Below are positions 1 to 4,495 of a stretch of 28,149 nt of DNA, one piece after another. Each line of letters starts with the position of its first letter. The first letter of the stretch is position 1. Origin of the DNA: a virus. Both the position numbers and the translations under genes were made by a program. The notes under the pieces were generated by a model. The model worked only from the letters and a program-made list of their open reading frames with translations, was not told the DNA's origin and made no database searches. The stretch lies in the IMG/VR virus record IMGVR_UViG_3300035205_000287, positions 1 through 28,149 of that record. One strand, 5' to 3'.

Positions 1-252
1 CAAGACTTCGGTATAAAAGTCCTTGAATTGTCGTAGCTGATAAGTGTTACTGACTACTGACAAATGTCTTTCGTCATCCTTTCTCACCACTTCCAATCTG
101 TTAGGAATCTTTTTTCCCCTTCGGTCAAAGATGTCCCTTGTCTCCACTTCAAAGTTTAGACAGTTCGGTATGTCTGATGACAATAAACCAGATGCTATAG
201 CTGGTCTGTCATCTACTTCGGTAGTTGCCACTCTTAATGGTTGTTGTATCAT
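1..252 (-). CDS. DUF932 (phage/plasmid-like) protein, N-terminal part, cut by window edge
   Basis: An open frame runs leftward from an ATG at 252 to the first base of the window, giving 84 codons with no stop. AAGGAG lies just upstream (spacing about 6). The protein begins MIQQPLRVATTEVDDRPAIA and later contains RDIFDRRGKKIPNR followed by DERHLSVVSNTYQLRQFKDF. The pattern of a short description of self, then 'L-x-VVS-x-xYxxxQxxxF', is that of the DUF932 family, found in many phages and plasmids and of unknown biochemical function. It is the last visible gene of the leftward set and follows the 68-aa gene by 10 bases. The missing C-terminus prevents comparison with the usual length (roughly 250-400 aa). 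The family call rests on motif recognition only. Confidence 0.7.
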   Translation of the reverse strand, partial: MIQQPLRVATTEVDDRPAIASGLLSSDIPNCLNFEVETRDIFDRRGKKIPNRLEVVRKDDERHLSVVSNTYQLRQFKDFYTEVL

Positions 253-262
253 TGTTTTCTCC

Positions 263-469
263 TTATCCTAATTCTATTTCCAGTGTATTATCAGCATCAT
301 CATTATATACTAATTTAACTGACTTGATTCTACTGCTGTCAAGTTTGTAATAGTCTCCATCCTTATCACTACTGAACATCATTAACTTTCCTTTAAAAGT
401 TATTTTTAAATTCTCTTTGTGATCGCCACTTATTTCTCTTAAATGACCTACTGTTGCTTTTGCACTCAT
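263..469 (-). CDS. hypothetical 68-aa protein
   Basis: The 68-residue protein starts MSAKATVGHLREISGDHKEN and ends in LEIELG. I chose the ATG at 469 rather than an in-frame TTG at 481, because the TTGGAGC sequence at 481-475 is then a well-placed Shine-Dalgarno (GGAG, 7 bases before ATG). The protein is mixed charged and beta-prone ('LKITFKGKLMMFSSDKDGD'), with no signal peptide or membrane segment. It sits between a tiny possible gene and the DUF932 gene, all leftward. I do not recognise the family. Confidence 0.7.
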   Translation of the reverse strand: MSAKATVGHLREISGDHKENLKITFKGKLMMFSSDKDGDYYKLDSSRIKSVKLVYNDDADNTLEIELG

Positions 470-580
470 TAATAGCTCCAATGTTTTTTGTTATGCGCTC
501 TATTTTTTTCATACCATTTCCATCCACTCACTCCTTCGCCGTTGTAGATATGAAACCATATTACATTTATCTTTTTGAAC

Positions 581-655
581 TTAAACAAGCCAACTCGCCA
601 TAAAATCGATTTTACTATGTTTCTCATATATCTTATCATATACTTTCCTTTTCAT
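581..655 (-). CDS. possible 24-aa peptide
   Basis: A short leftward frame from ATG 655 to TAA 581 encodes MKRKVYDKIYEKHSKIDFMA plus four residues (SWLV). TAGGAG stands 7 bases upstream of the ATG. It is basic and tyrosine-rich, without a clear membrane segment. The good ribosome site and leftward orientation favour a real gene, but a frame this short is weak evidence. No function can be suggested. Confidence 0.35.
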   Translation of the reverse strand: MKRKVYDKIYEKHSKIDFMASWLV

Positions 656-669
656 TTATTTGCTCCTAA

Positions 670-713
670 AGCAGTCCCTATCGAAAGGAGTAACTTTTAA
701 AGTAGGGACTGCT
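670..713 (-). other. hairpin with an 11-bp perfect stem and an anti-Shine-Dalgarno loop
   Basis: AGCAGTCCCTA (670-680) and TAGGGACTGCT (703-713) are perfect inverted repeats around a 22-base loop. On the minus strand, the direction of the surrounding genes, the loop contains ACTCCTTTCG. That is the exact complement of CGAAAGGAGT, the Shine-Dalgarno motif before the genes starting at 3654 and 3500. There is no T-run on the minus side (TTTAGGAGC follows), so a simple terminator is unlikely. It lies 9 bases after the 23-aa membrane peptide gene. The structure is visible; the antisense role is inference. Confidence 0.6.
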
Positions 714-722
714 CTCCTCTAG

Positions 723-794
723 CTAGAAACTATAATAAGCTACCATTGCTATTCCTATTATTGCTACTGTCAGTATTATAATCCATTCAGGCAT
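723..794 (-). CDS. 23-aa single-pass membrane peptide
   Basis: The leftward ATG at 794 gives MPEWIIILTVAIIGIAMVAY plus YSF, then TAG. Nearly the whole peptide is one hydrophobic helix (residues 4-21) with a Pro-Glu cap, so it should insert in the inner membrane. GGGAG lies about 6 bases upstream, inside the end of the preceding gene, and the ATG overlaps that gene's TGA (ATGCCTGA), which suggests coupled translation. It is one of at least four tiny membrane proteins in the leftward set. The function is unknown; small phage membrane peptides can act in lysis timing or host modification, but nothing here decides. Confidence 0.6.
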   Translation of the reverse strand: MPEWIIILTVAIIGIAMVAYYSF

Positions 795-1011
795 TTTGAA
801 CTCCCTTCATCAGCTTGTCATCATCTCTATAATGCTCATCTATTTGTTCCTGACTTGGCTCAAGATCACTCGGATCAGGTTCCCTGTCAGGTGCATTGTT
901 CACGCTGTTCCATATGTCCTTTTCATTAGGATGAATCTTTAGAAATTCTTTTAGTTTCATACAGGATGCATCTTCTTCGACTTGCATCAACCAGTCTTTA
1001 ACCTTGCCCAT
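787..1011 (-). CDS. hypothetical 74-aa acidic protein
   Basis: The protein starts MGKVKDWLMQVEEDASCMKL and ends DDDKLMKGVQNA. The frame is open further upstream to 1080, but I place the start at the ATG at 1011 because it overlaps the stop of the preceding membrane peptide as TAATG, a typical coupled junction. The first 23 codons of the longer frame lie entirely inside that other gene. The protein is soluble, helical at the N-terminus and strongly acidic at the C-terminus (many D, E and P). No family is recognised. Confidence 0.65.
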   Translation of the reverse strand: MGKVKDWLMQVEEDASCMKLKEFLKIHPNEKDIWNSVNNAPDREPDPSDLEPSQEQIDEHYRDDDKLMKGVQNA

Positions 1012-1124
1012 TACAGTACCAGATACCATAGCAGAGATAGTGCATAGCCTATTGCCCCACCTATTATTATCCATACGCATACTGCCGTTACATCAATAAT
1101 CTTTTCTTGCATTTTTTCATTCAT
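1011..1124 (-). CDS. 37-aa single-pass membrane peptide
   Basis: Reading leftward from ATG 1124 gives MNEKMQEKIIDVTAVCVWII, then IGGAIGYALSLLWYLVL and TAA. There is a charged 9-residue N-terminus and one transmembrane segment (about residues 12-36) with a G-x-x-x-G-like small-residue face (GGAIG). The strong site CGAAGGAGTGAGTG precedes it. That Shine-Dalgarno is the last codons of the preceding gene, whose C-terminus TKE-stop is encoded by the same bases. The stop overlaps the next ATG (TAATG). This frame explains the start region better than the overlapping longer frame in another phase. The function is unknown. Confidence 0.65.
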   Translation of the reverse strand: MNEKMQEKIIDVTAVCVWIIIGGAIGYALSLLWYLVL

Positions 1125-1127
1125 CAC

Positions 1128-1334
1128 TCACTCCTTCGTTACTTTCTTGTTAATTGCCTGTGCAGTAAATATTATTCCTATCCATATAGGAGCTGATACC
1201 ACGCTTATTACTAGCGTAGGATTCAATCCTATGGTCAATAGAGATACTATTACTACTATACCCAGCATAAGATATATCAATACGAAACTGCCTACGCTGT
1301 TTGCCTTTCTATGATATCTTTCTTTGATGTTCAT
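1128..1334 (-). CDS. 68-aa two-pass membrane protein
   Basis: ATG 1334 has AAGGAG 6 bases upstream. The N-terminus MNIKERYHRKANSVG is basic. It is followed by a hydrophobic segment at about residues 15-36 (FVLIYLMLGIVVIVSLL) and a second at about 42-61 (VISVVSAPIWIGIIFTA), then a basic tail NKKVTKE. The topology is therefore probably N-in and C-in with a short loop. The next gene starts 3 bases after its stop. I cannot name a family; a small two-pass protein in a phage could be holin-like, but here it is among early-type genes far from any lysin. Confidence 0.7.
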   Translation of the reverse strand: MNIKERYHRKANSVGSFVLIYLMLGIVVIVSLLTIGLNPTLVISVVSAPIWIGIIFTAQAINKKVTKE

Positions 1335-1482
1335 AGTTCTCCTTTCTTTCTTTTGTTATCCATTCTCTGTATGAATATTTCTTAAGATCAAGAATACAAT
1401 CACAAATCCAATAAATCCGATTTCTTATTTTCTTTATTTTTAGTTTTGTCTTAAATATTTTTACTTGTAATTTATATTTCAT
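1309..1482 (-). CDS. possible 57-aa basic protein
   Basis: A leftward frame from ATG 1482 to TAG 1309 fills an otherwise empty 160-base gap and ends 26 bases inside the next gene. It begins MKYKLQVKIFKTKLKIKKIR and is extremely lysine and isoleucine rich. This fits coding in an AT-rich genome, but it is also what AT-rich noncoding sequence can give. The upstream bases (AAAGCAGTAG) are a poor ribosome site. Support is context and an open frame only. Confidence 0.3.
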   Translation of the reverse strand: MKYKLQVKIFKTKLKIKKIRNRIYWICDCILDLKKYSYREWITKERKENYEHQRKIS

Positions 1483-1494
1483 CTACTGCTTTCT

Positions 1495-1845
1495 TTACCA
1501 TTTCTCCTCCTTTATACTAAATAATCTTTTTACAAATATACTACCTATTTTTGTTAATTTAATTTCTTTCATTCGTTGATCGTCCTTTCCAATATGATTT
1601 TTAGTAATCCAATTTTTGCCTCGTCTGTATTTTCTTCCCATACCACTGGACAGCATTGTGCAATTTCTATGAACAGTATATCTTTCAAAGCTATACTTAT
1701 TTTGAATGTCTAATAAAGATACAGGATTACCTTTTGCTTTAAATAATTCTAGAAGAATTATAAGTTGAACTATAGGAATTGTTCTATGTTTTTCTTCTGA
1801 TTGAACCTCATGTACTATGGTTAAAAAATTTTCTACATTACTCAT
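1495..1845 (-). CDS. MarR-like winged-helix DNA-binding protein
   Basis: This 116-aa protein has the layout of a winged-helix regulator. A helical segment (TIPIVQLIILLELFKAKG) is followed by a helix-turn-helix (VSLLDIQNKYSFERYTVHRN, then CTMLSS). The wing and final helix are DDQRMKEIKLTKIGSIFVKR, close to the MarR-type 'DxRxxxxxLTxxG' wing. It therefore probably binds DNA, perhaps as a dimer, and could set the early/late switch or act on a host promoter; the target is not visible. The ATG at 1845 is preferred over a GTG at 1857 that would overlap the Shine-Dalgarno GAAGGAG. That site is the last of three related elements, two of them in hairpins, so its translation may be structurally controlled. 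Confidence 0.6.
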   Translation of the reverse strand: MSNVENFLTIVHEVQSEEKHRTIPIVQLIILLELFKAKGNPVSLLDIQNKYSFERYTVHRNCTMLSSGMGRKYRRGKNWITKNHIGKDDQRMKEIKLTKIGSIFVKRLFSIKEEKW

Positions 1846-1851
1846 ATCTTG

Positions 1852-1923
1852 ACTCACTCCTTCGGTATGTACTGCCTCACTCCTTCGGCAGTTGTTTTCG
1901 GTTCACATACCTCACGCCTTCGG
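1852..1923 (-). promoter_or_regulatory. leader with three Shine-Dalgarno elements, two displayed in hairpin loops
   Basis: Read on the minus strand the order is ACATACC, loop GAAGGCGTGA, GGTATGT; then ACTGCC, loop GAAGGAGTGA, GGCAGT; then ACATACC, GAAGGAGTGA, GTC and the winged-helix gene's ATG. The two stems (7 and 6 bp) differ in sequence but carry nearly the same 10-base loop. The first GGTATGT could pair instead with the second ACATACC, giving two mutually exclusive folds around the real ribosome site. The pattern suggests translational control of the regulator gene; no ligand or protein partner can be deduced. Confidence 0.55.
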
Positions 1924-1968
1924 TATGTTCACCCTGTCCCCCGTTCTTTTTTTAAAAAATAAACTGTT

Positions 1969-2026
1969 CGCAAGGCGTTAGGATTTTCCCAAATCTTTGA
2001 TTTGGTGGAAATACTTACGCCTTGCG
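1969..2026 (-). terminator. long hairpin after the 196-aa gene, likely terminator
   Basis: CGCAAGGCGT (1969-1978) and ACGCCTTGCG (2017-2026) pair perfectly. Pairing continues inward with few mismatches to a tip CAAATC-TTT-GATTTG (1990-2004), about 20 bp in all. It starts 10 bases after the stop of the leftward 196-aa gene, and on the minus strand is followed by AACAGTTTATTTTTT. It therefore probably ends or attenuates leftward transcripts before the winged-helix gene. The same 15-base tip recurs at 3926-3940 in the large RNA. Confidence 0.6.
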
Positions 2027-2035
2027 TAGTAGTAA

Positions 2036-2626
2036 TTATGAATTAGTTATTTGATTTTCAGGAATACTTTTTTGTATTGCTACTCTTTCGCACTCCTTAT
2101 CAATATTTATTACATAATCAACTTCCTCTTGCGACCATTTGTCAGCACTTTTGGAATTGATTACTTTAACGGCATTGTTTTGCATAGGTGGTAATGGAGT
2201 CCAAGTTTCCCCACAATGAGCTTGATGTGCTTCAACCAGAGCATCCTTAATGCCGTTCATAAAATTTCTTACACAGATGTTATCAATCTTTCGTTCTTTG
2301 AGATCGTTTTTGTCTGCGTTTTCAATGTCGCCTACAGGATTCTGAAGAAATTTTGCTTTTCTATCAATTCCTTTATTCCAGTCAGTTCTTTTCTTTGACT
2401 GGTTATGACTGCCCATTGTCCATCCACTTACAAGATATTTAAATGCTTCAGCAAGAGGATGTTTCTTTTCCATATTTTTGTCATAGCTTTCGACTTTATG
2501 AGACAAAACTGACAAAGCACCGATTGCCTTCTTGACAATCTTGTATGCTTCATCGTGAGCTTCCCATGAATCGCTAACCCTGTTTAGTTGGGCTTCGCTT
2601 ATCTGTCTTTGTTTCTTTACAGTCAT
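2036..2626 (-). CDS. hypothetical 196-aa protein
   Basis: ATG 2626 follows AAGGAG with 8-base spacing. The protein begins MTVKKQRQISEAQLNRVSDS and is hydrophilic and mostly helical, with no membrane segment. A central part is basic (NQSKKRTDWNKGIDRKAKF), and a later part holds HQAHCGETWTPLPPMQNN. I recognise no catalytic motif; the H-x-x-H-C grouping is not a convincing metal site on its own. It is the largest gene of the leftward set, overlaps the end of the 62-aa gene by 53 bases and is closed by a strong hairpin. A DNA- or RNA-binding role would fit the composition but is not shown. Confidence 0.75.
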   Translation of the reverse strand: MTVKKQRQISEAQLNRVSDSWEAHDEAYKIVKKAIGALSVLSHKVESYDKNMEKKHPLAEAFKYLVSGWTMGSHNQSKKRTDWNKGIDRKAKFLQNPVGDIENADKNDLKERKIDNICVRNFMNGIKDALVEAHQAHCGETWTPLPPMQNNAVKVINSKSADKWSQEEVDYVINIDKECERVAIQKSIPENQITNS

Positions 2627-2762
2627 TAGCTTTCTCCTTTTTGTTAATCTTCAGTTTAAGTTCATAAGGCAATCGGTTAATCACCTTATTTCCATTTCGT
2701 CTTATAAAATCAATATCATCTCTGAATAGATTGGATATTAATTTCAATCCGTTAACTATCAT
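2574..2762 (-). CDS. hypothetical 62-aa basic protein
   Basis: ATG 2762 has GGAG 7 bases upstream, inside the end of the membrane peptide gene, which it overlaps (ATGATAGTTAA). The product MIVNGLKLISNLFRDDIDFI continues with a very basic C-terminal half (KLKINKKEKANDCKETKTDK). It overlaps the next gene by 53 bases, a long overlap but supported by good ribosome sites on both genes. The short hydrophobic N-terminus is amphipathic rather than a membrane span. The function is unknown. Confidence 0.55.
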   Translation of the reverse strand: MIVNGLKLISNLFRDDIDFIRRNGNKVINRLPYELKLKINKKEKANDCKETKTDKRSPTKQG

Positions 2763-2892
2763 ATTTTTTCTCCATTTCTATTAGCTCAAATTTATTGATT
2801 TTATATTCACTATACAAGTATAAGGTGAATGTACCCAATGCTCCTAATACGAGCAGAAGATATAATAGAGCTATTGTTAAAATCATTTTCAT
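2752..2892 (-). CDS. 46-aa single-pass membrane protein
   Basis: The leftward ATG at 2892 (GGAG 8 bases upstream) gives MKMILTIALLYLLLVLGALG, then TFTLYLYSEYKINKFELIEM and a charged tail EKKYDS. There is one transmembrane helix (residues 3-26) with no lipobox or obvious cleavage site, then a cytoplasmic or periplasmic charged tail of about 20 residues. The ATG overlaps the preceding stop as ATGA, and its own stop overlaps the next ATG. The coupled junctions on both sides make a real gene likely. The function is unknown. Confidence 0.6.
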   Translation of the reverse strand: MKMILTIALLYLLLVLGALGTFTLYLYSEYKINKFELIEMEKKYDS

Positions 2893-3083
2893 AATTTATA
2901 CTCCTCTCTTTTGGGACTAACTCCCCATACGGCAAACATTTCTTGCTCTATTATTTCCATCTGATCGTCATTTTCAGACTCTTGAGCATATACATATTGG
3001 ATTGCCAATGTTTTAAATCGTTCATTATGATTATATAAATATTCATACGATGCATAACCATTTGTTATAACCGATTGATTCAT
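2889..3083 (-). CDS. hypothetical 64-aa protein
   Basis: ATG 3083 is preceded by AAAGGAGTACAAT. The product starts MNQSVITNGYASYEYLYNHN and ends FAVWGVSPKREEYKL. It is soluble, rich in tyrosine and acidic residues (ESENDDQMEIIEQE), and without recognised motifs. It follows the SLOG gene by 12 bases and overlaps the membrane peptide gene by 4 bases, so the three are probably translated together. Confidence 0.7.
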   Translation of the reverse strand: MNQSVITNGYASYEYLYNHNERFKTLAIQYVYAQESENDDQMEIIEQEMFAVWGVSPKREEYKL

Positions 3084-3095
3084 ATTGTACTCCTT

Positions 3096-3500
3096 TCAAA
3101 ATGTAGATTTAAATAAATTATTAAATTTGCAGATATAAGTTTTCTTGCGTAGCTGTTTGGCTATAGTAAGAGTGCTTTTAGTACCTCTTGACCTACCATC
3201 CCAAAACGCAATTATTATATCTGCATAATTAACGATTTCCTGATTCCTTAATGGACCAGCTTTCTTTCCATACAAACTCCAATTTGCATGAAATATCTTT
3301 ATGCTACAGCCATTATTTCTTGCGTATGTTTCACATAGCTGGTCAGCTCCACTTGCTCCACCAGATACAAACTCAACTTTAAGATGTTGAGGATGTTCAA
3401 AATCATAATGACTTAATATTTCTTGAATAGTGGAGCTTAATTTATTATAATCTGTAAAATGTCGTGAGCCGACAACTGCTACTTTAAATCGATTTAGCAT
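3096..3500 (-). CDS. SLOG/DUF2493 (YspA-like) nucleotide-binding protein
   Basis: The 134-aa protein has the full DUF2493 signature. It has an N-terminal strand and loop KVAVVGSRHFTDY (6-18), the nucleotide-binding FVSGGASGADQL (44-55), then HANWSLYGKKAGPLRNQEIV (71-90) and the second site DIIIAFWDGRSRGTKST (94-110). The fold is Rossmann-like, of the SLOG superfamily that includes DprA and lysine-decarboxylase-like (LOG) proteins. Members bind nucleotides or nucleotide-derived ligands and are often linked to conflict or signalling systems. The precise ligand of phage versions is not established. The start ATG 3500 has the CGAAAGGAGTACAAC site and overlaps the end of the 56-aa gene by 17 bases. 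Confidence 0.85.
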   Translation of the reverse strand: MLNRFKVAVVGSRHFTDYNKLSSTIQEILSHYDFEHPQHLKVEFVSGGASGADQLCETYARNNGCSIKIFHANWSLYGKKAGPLRNQEIVNYADIIIAFWDGRSRGTKSTLTIAKQLRKKTYICKFNNLFKSTF

Positions 3501-3654
3501 CCCGTTGTACTCCTTTCGTGTTTTTAAAATAATCTTTCGTTACTCGTTTAGATTTTAAGTTTATTATACAATCGGGATGGTCTTTATCTCGAGTAGGAGA
3601 TTTCGGATCGATTTCCCAATATGTGTAAATGTAATATTTAGTTTTAATAACCAT
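3484..3654 (-). CDS. hypothetical 56-aa basic protein, first gene of the leftward set
   Basis: Reading leftward from ATG 3654 gives MVIKTKYYIYTYWEIDPKSP, then TRDKDHPDCIINLKSKRVTK and a basic tail ending in RDAKSI. CGAAAGGAGTTCAC precedes the start and matches the site of the next gene. The protein is small, aromatic at the N-terminus and lysine-rich, and may be nucleic-acid binding; no family is recognised. It overlaps the SLOG gene, whose ribosome site lies within its coding sequence. Its promoter should lie between 3655 and about 3760, under the 5' part of the divergent RNA. Confidence 0.65.
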   Translation of the reverse strand: MVIKTKYYIYTYWEIDPKSPTRDKDHPDCIINLKSKRVTKDYFKNTKGVQRDAKSI

Positions 3655-3700
3655 AGTGAACTCCTTTCGTTATTTAGATTAAAAATTACAAGGTCAGAAC

Positions 3701-4416
3701 GACATCAAAATAGGACTAGTGGAGCTTCCAAAATGTGCCATAAGCACAGTTTGGTTAGTGTAGCTGAAGTAAAGTGCTAATTTGGTTTCAGTAGATGTTA
3801 AATTTGCGTTTGTACCATCTTTAAGATTTACGCAGAATCGAGCAAATTGTTATCATCTATCTAACAGTAATTACCGAAAAAAGAGCCGAACTTTAGTTCG
3901 GATGGAGCGAAAGGTTAGGAGACTTCAAATCTTTGATTTGTTATGTCGAGCTACCTTTACGGATAGAAAGTGATTACGCAAATTAGTGCTTTACTTTAGG
4001 GACTATTCTATTTTGATGTTAAACTATTAGCGTGGCTAGCCAACTGTGGGAGATTCCGAATGTCTCCTTTTGGTTCGTTTTGGAAACGAACTTAAGGCAT
4101 TTTAGGGTGTTTTTGCTCCACACTACGCCTTTGGTTCTTTTCTAAAGAACAGAAGAAGGGTGTGCCTCGTCTAGAATTTGGACCTGACCTCTTGTTGTTT
4201 CAGGTTCAAATTGTAGATAACGGGCTTGGAGCGAAATACATATTTCCCTAAAACTGCCGAACAGACTTACTTGTAATTTCAAGCGAAGATGAATTGAATT
4301 GCCCCTTGTGGGCTTGGAATCGAGATTCCAATTTAATTTAGCGAGGTTGAAATTACTATGCCTTTGGCATTTAAGCTCCCGATATAGTGGCAAGGTTCGA
4401 TACCTTGATACTATAT
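3701..4416 (+). ncRNA. candidate large structured RNA (about 720 nt) in the divergent gene-free region
   Basis: No credible gene covers 3655-4495. Hand folding gives two domains.
Domain 1: closing helix 3701-3715/4006-4020 (15 bp); hairpin 3728-3754; 21-bp helix 3764-3784/3979-3999; inside it, helices 3791-3797/3854-3860, 3801-3807/3842-3848, hairpin 3886-3901, and helix 3910-3915/3953-3958 around hairpin 3926-3940.
Domain 2: hairpins 4073-4091, 4094-4131, 4134-4150 and 4170-4217 (13 bp plus 4). GGAGC/GCTCC (4228-4232/4375-4379) encloses 10-bp helix 4273-4282/4347-4356, a three-way junction (4291-4300/4330-4339 with hairpins 4301-4313 and 4314-4331) and hairpin 4358-4370. T-loop hairpin 4382-4416 ends it.
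G.U pairs in these helices would be A.C on the other strand, so the plus strand is the likely RNA. Ends are approximate. The family is unassigned. Confidence 0.65.
4382..4416 (+). other. hairpin with a tRNA-type T-loop
   Basis: ATATAGT (4382-4388) pairs with ACTATAT (4410-4416). Inside it CAAGG (4391-4395) and CCTTG (4403-4407) enclose TTCGATA, exactly the length and pattern of a tRNA T-loop (TTC-R-A-N-N closed by G-C). Two bases on each side separate the stems, so it is not a tRNA acceptor/T-arm stack, and no D-arm or anticodon arm fits upstream. It is probably the 3' terminal element of the large RNA, where a T-loop could dock to a distant loop. An attachment site copied from a tRNA 3' end is an alternative I consider weaker. 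Confidence 0.5.
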
Positions 4417-4448
4417 TTAGATGTGAGTTAAATTGATGACGAATTGTC

Positions 4449-4477
4449 TTGACAAGGGTTTTTTGAGGAACTATTCG
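4449..4477 (+). promoter_or_regulatory. weak promoter or terminator candidate before the late genes
   Basis: TTGACA at 4449-4454 is followed after 17 bases by TATTCG (4472-4477), a poor match to a sigma-70 -10 box. The same stretch holds TTGTC-TT-GACAA followed by GGGTTTTTT, which looks like a short-stem terminator for the preceding RNA. Both readings are weak, and one or the other may apply. The small terminase gene begins 19 bases later. Confidence 0.25.
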
Positions 4478-4495
4478 TGAGAAGGCACATCAATA

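Noticed and set aside
44-271. Rightward 75-codon open frame at the left edge
   Set aside because: The opposite strand holds an open DUF932-like frame with a good ribosome site; the rightward frame has neither a site nor a recognisable protein.
397-523. Overlapping leftward frame (MKKIERITKN..., from 515) before the 68-aa gene
   Set aside because: It lies mostly inside the 68-aa gene in another phase, and GGAG is about 18 bases from its ATG. The closer start gives only four codons.
1852-1923. CRISPR-like array (repeated 14-base units)
   Set aside because: Units are too short, spacing is uneven and each contains a ribosome-site core; no spacers or cas genes are present.
3577-3973. Two rightward open frames (67 and 63 codons)
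   Set aside because: The first lies largely over the start of the 56-aa leftward gene, the second inside the large RNA. Neither has a ribosome site, and their sequences look like translated noncoding DNA.
4142-4393. Leftward 83-codon frame
   Set aside because: It covers the hairpins and three-way junction of domain 2 and has no ribosome site. An accidental frame in structured sequence is more likely.
4358-4418. A complete tRNA or tmRNA end
   Set aside because: Only the T-arm-like hairpin fits. No D-arm, anticodon arm, contiguous acceptor stem or CCA is found.
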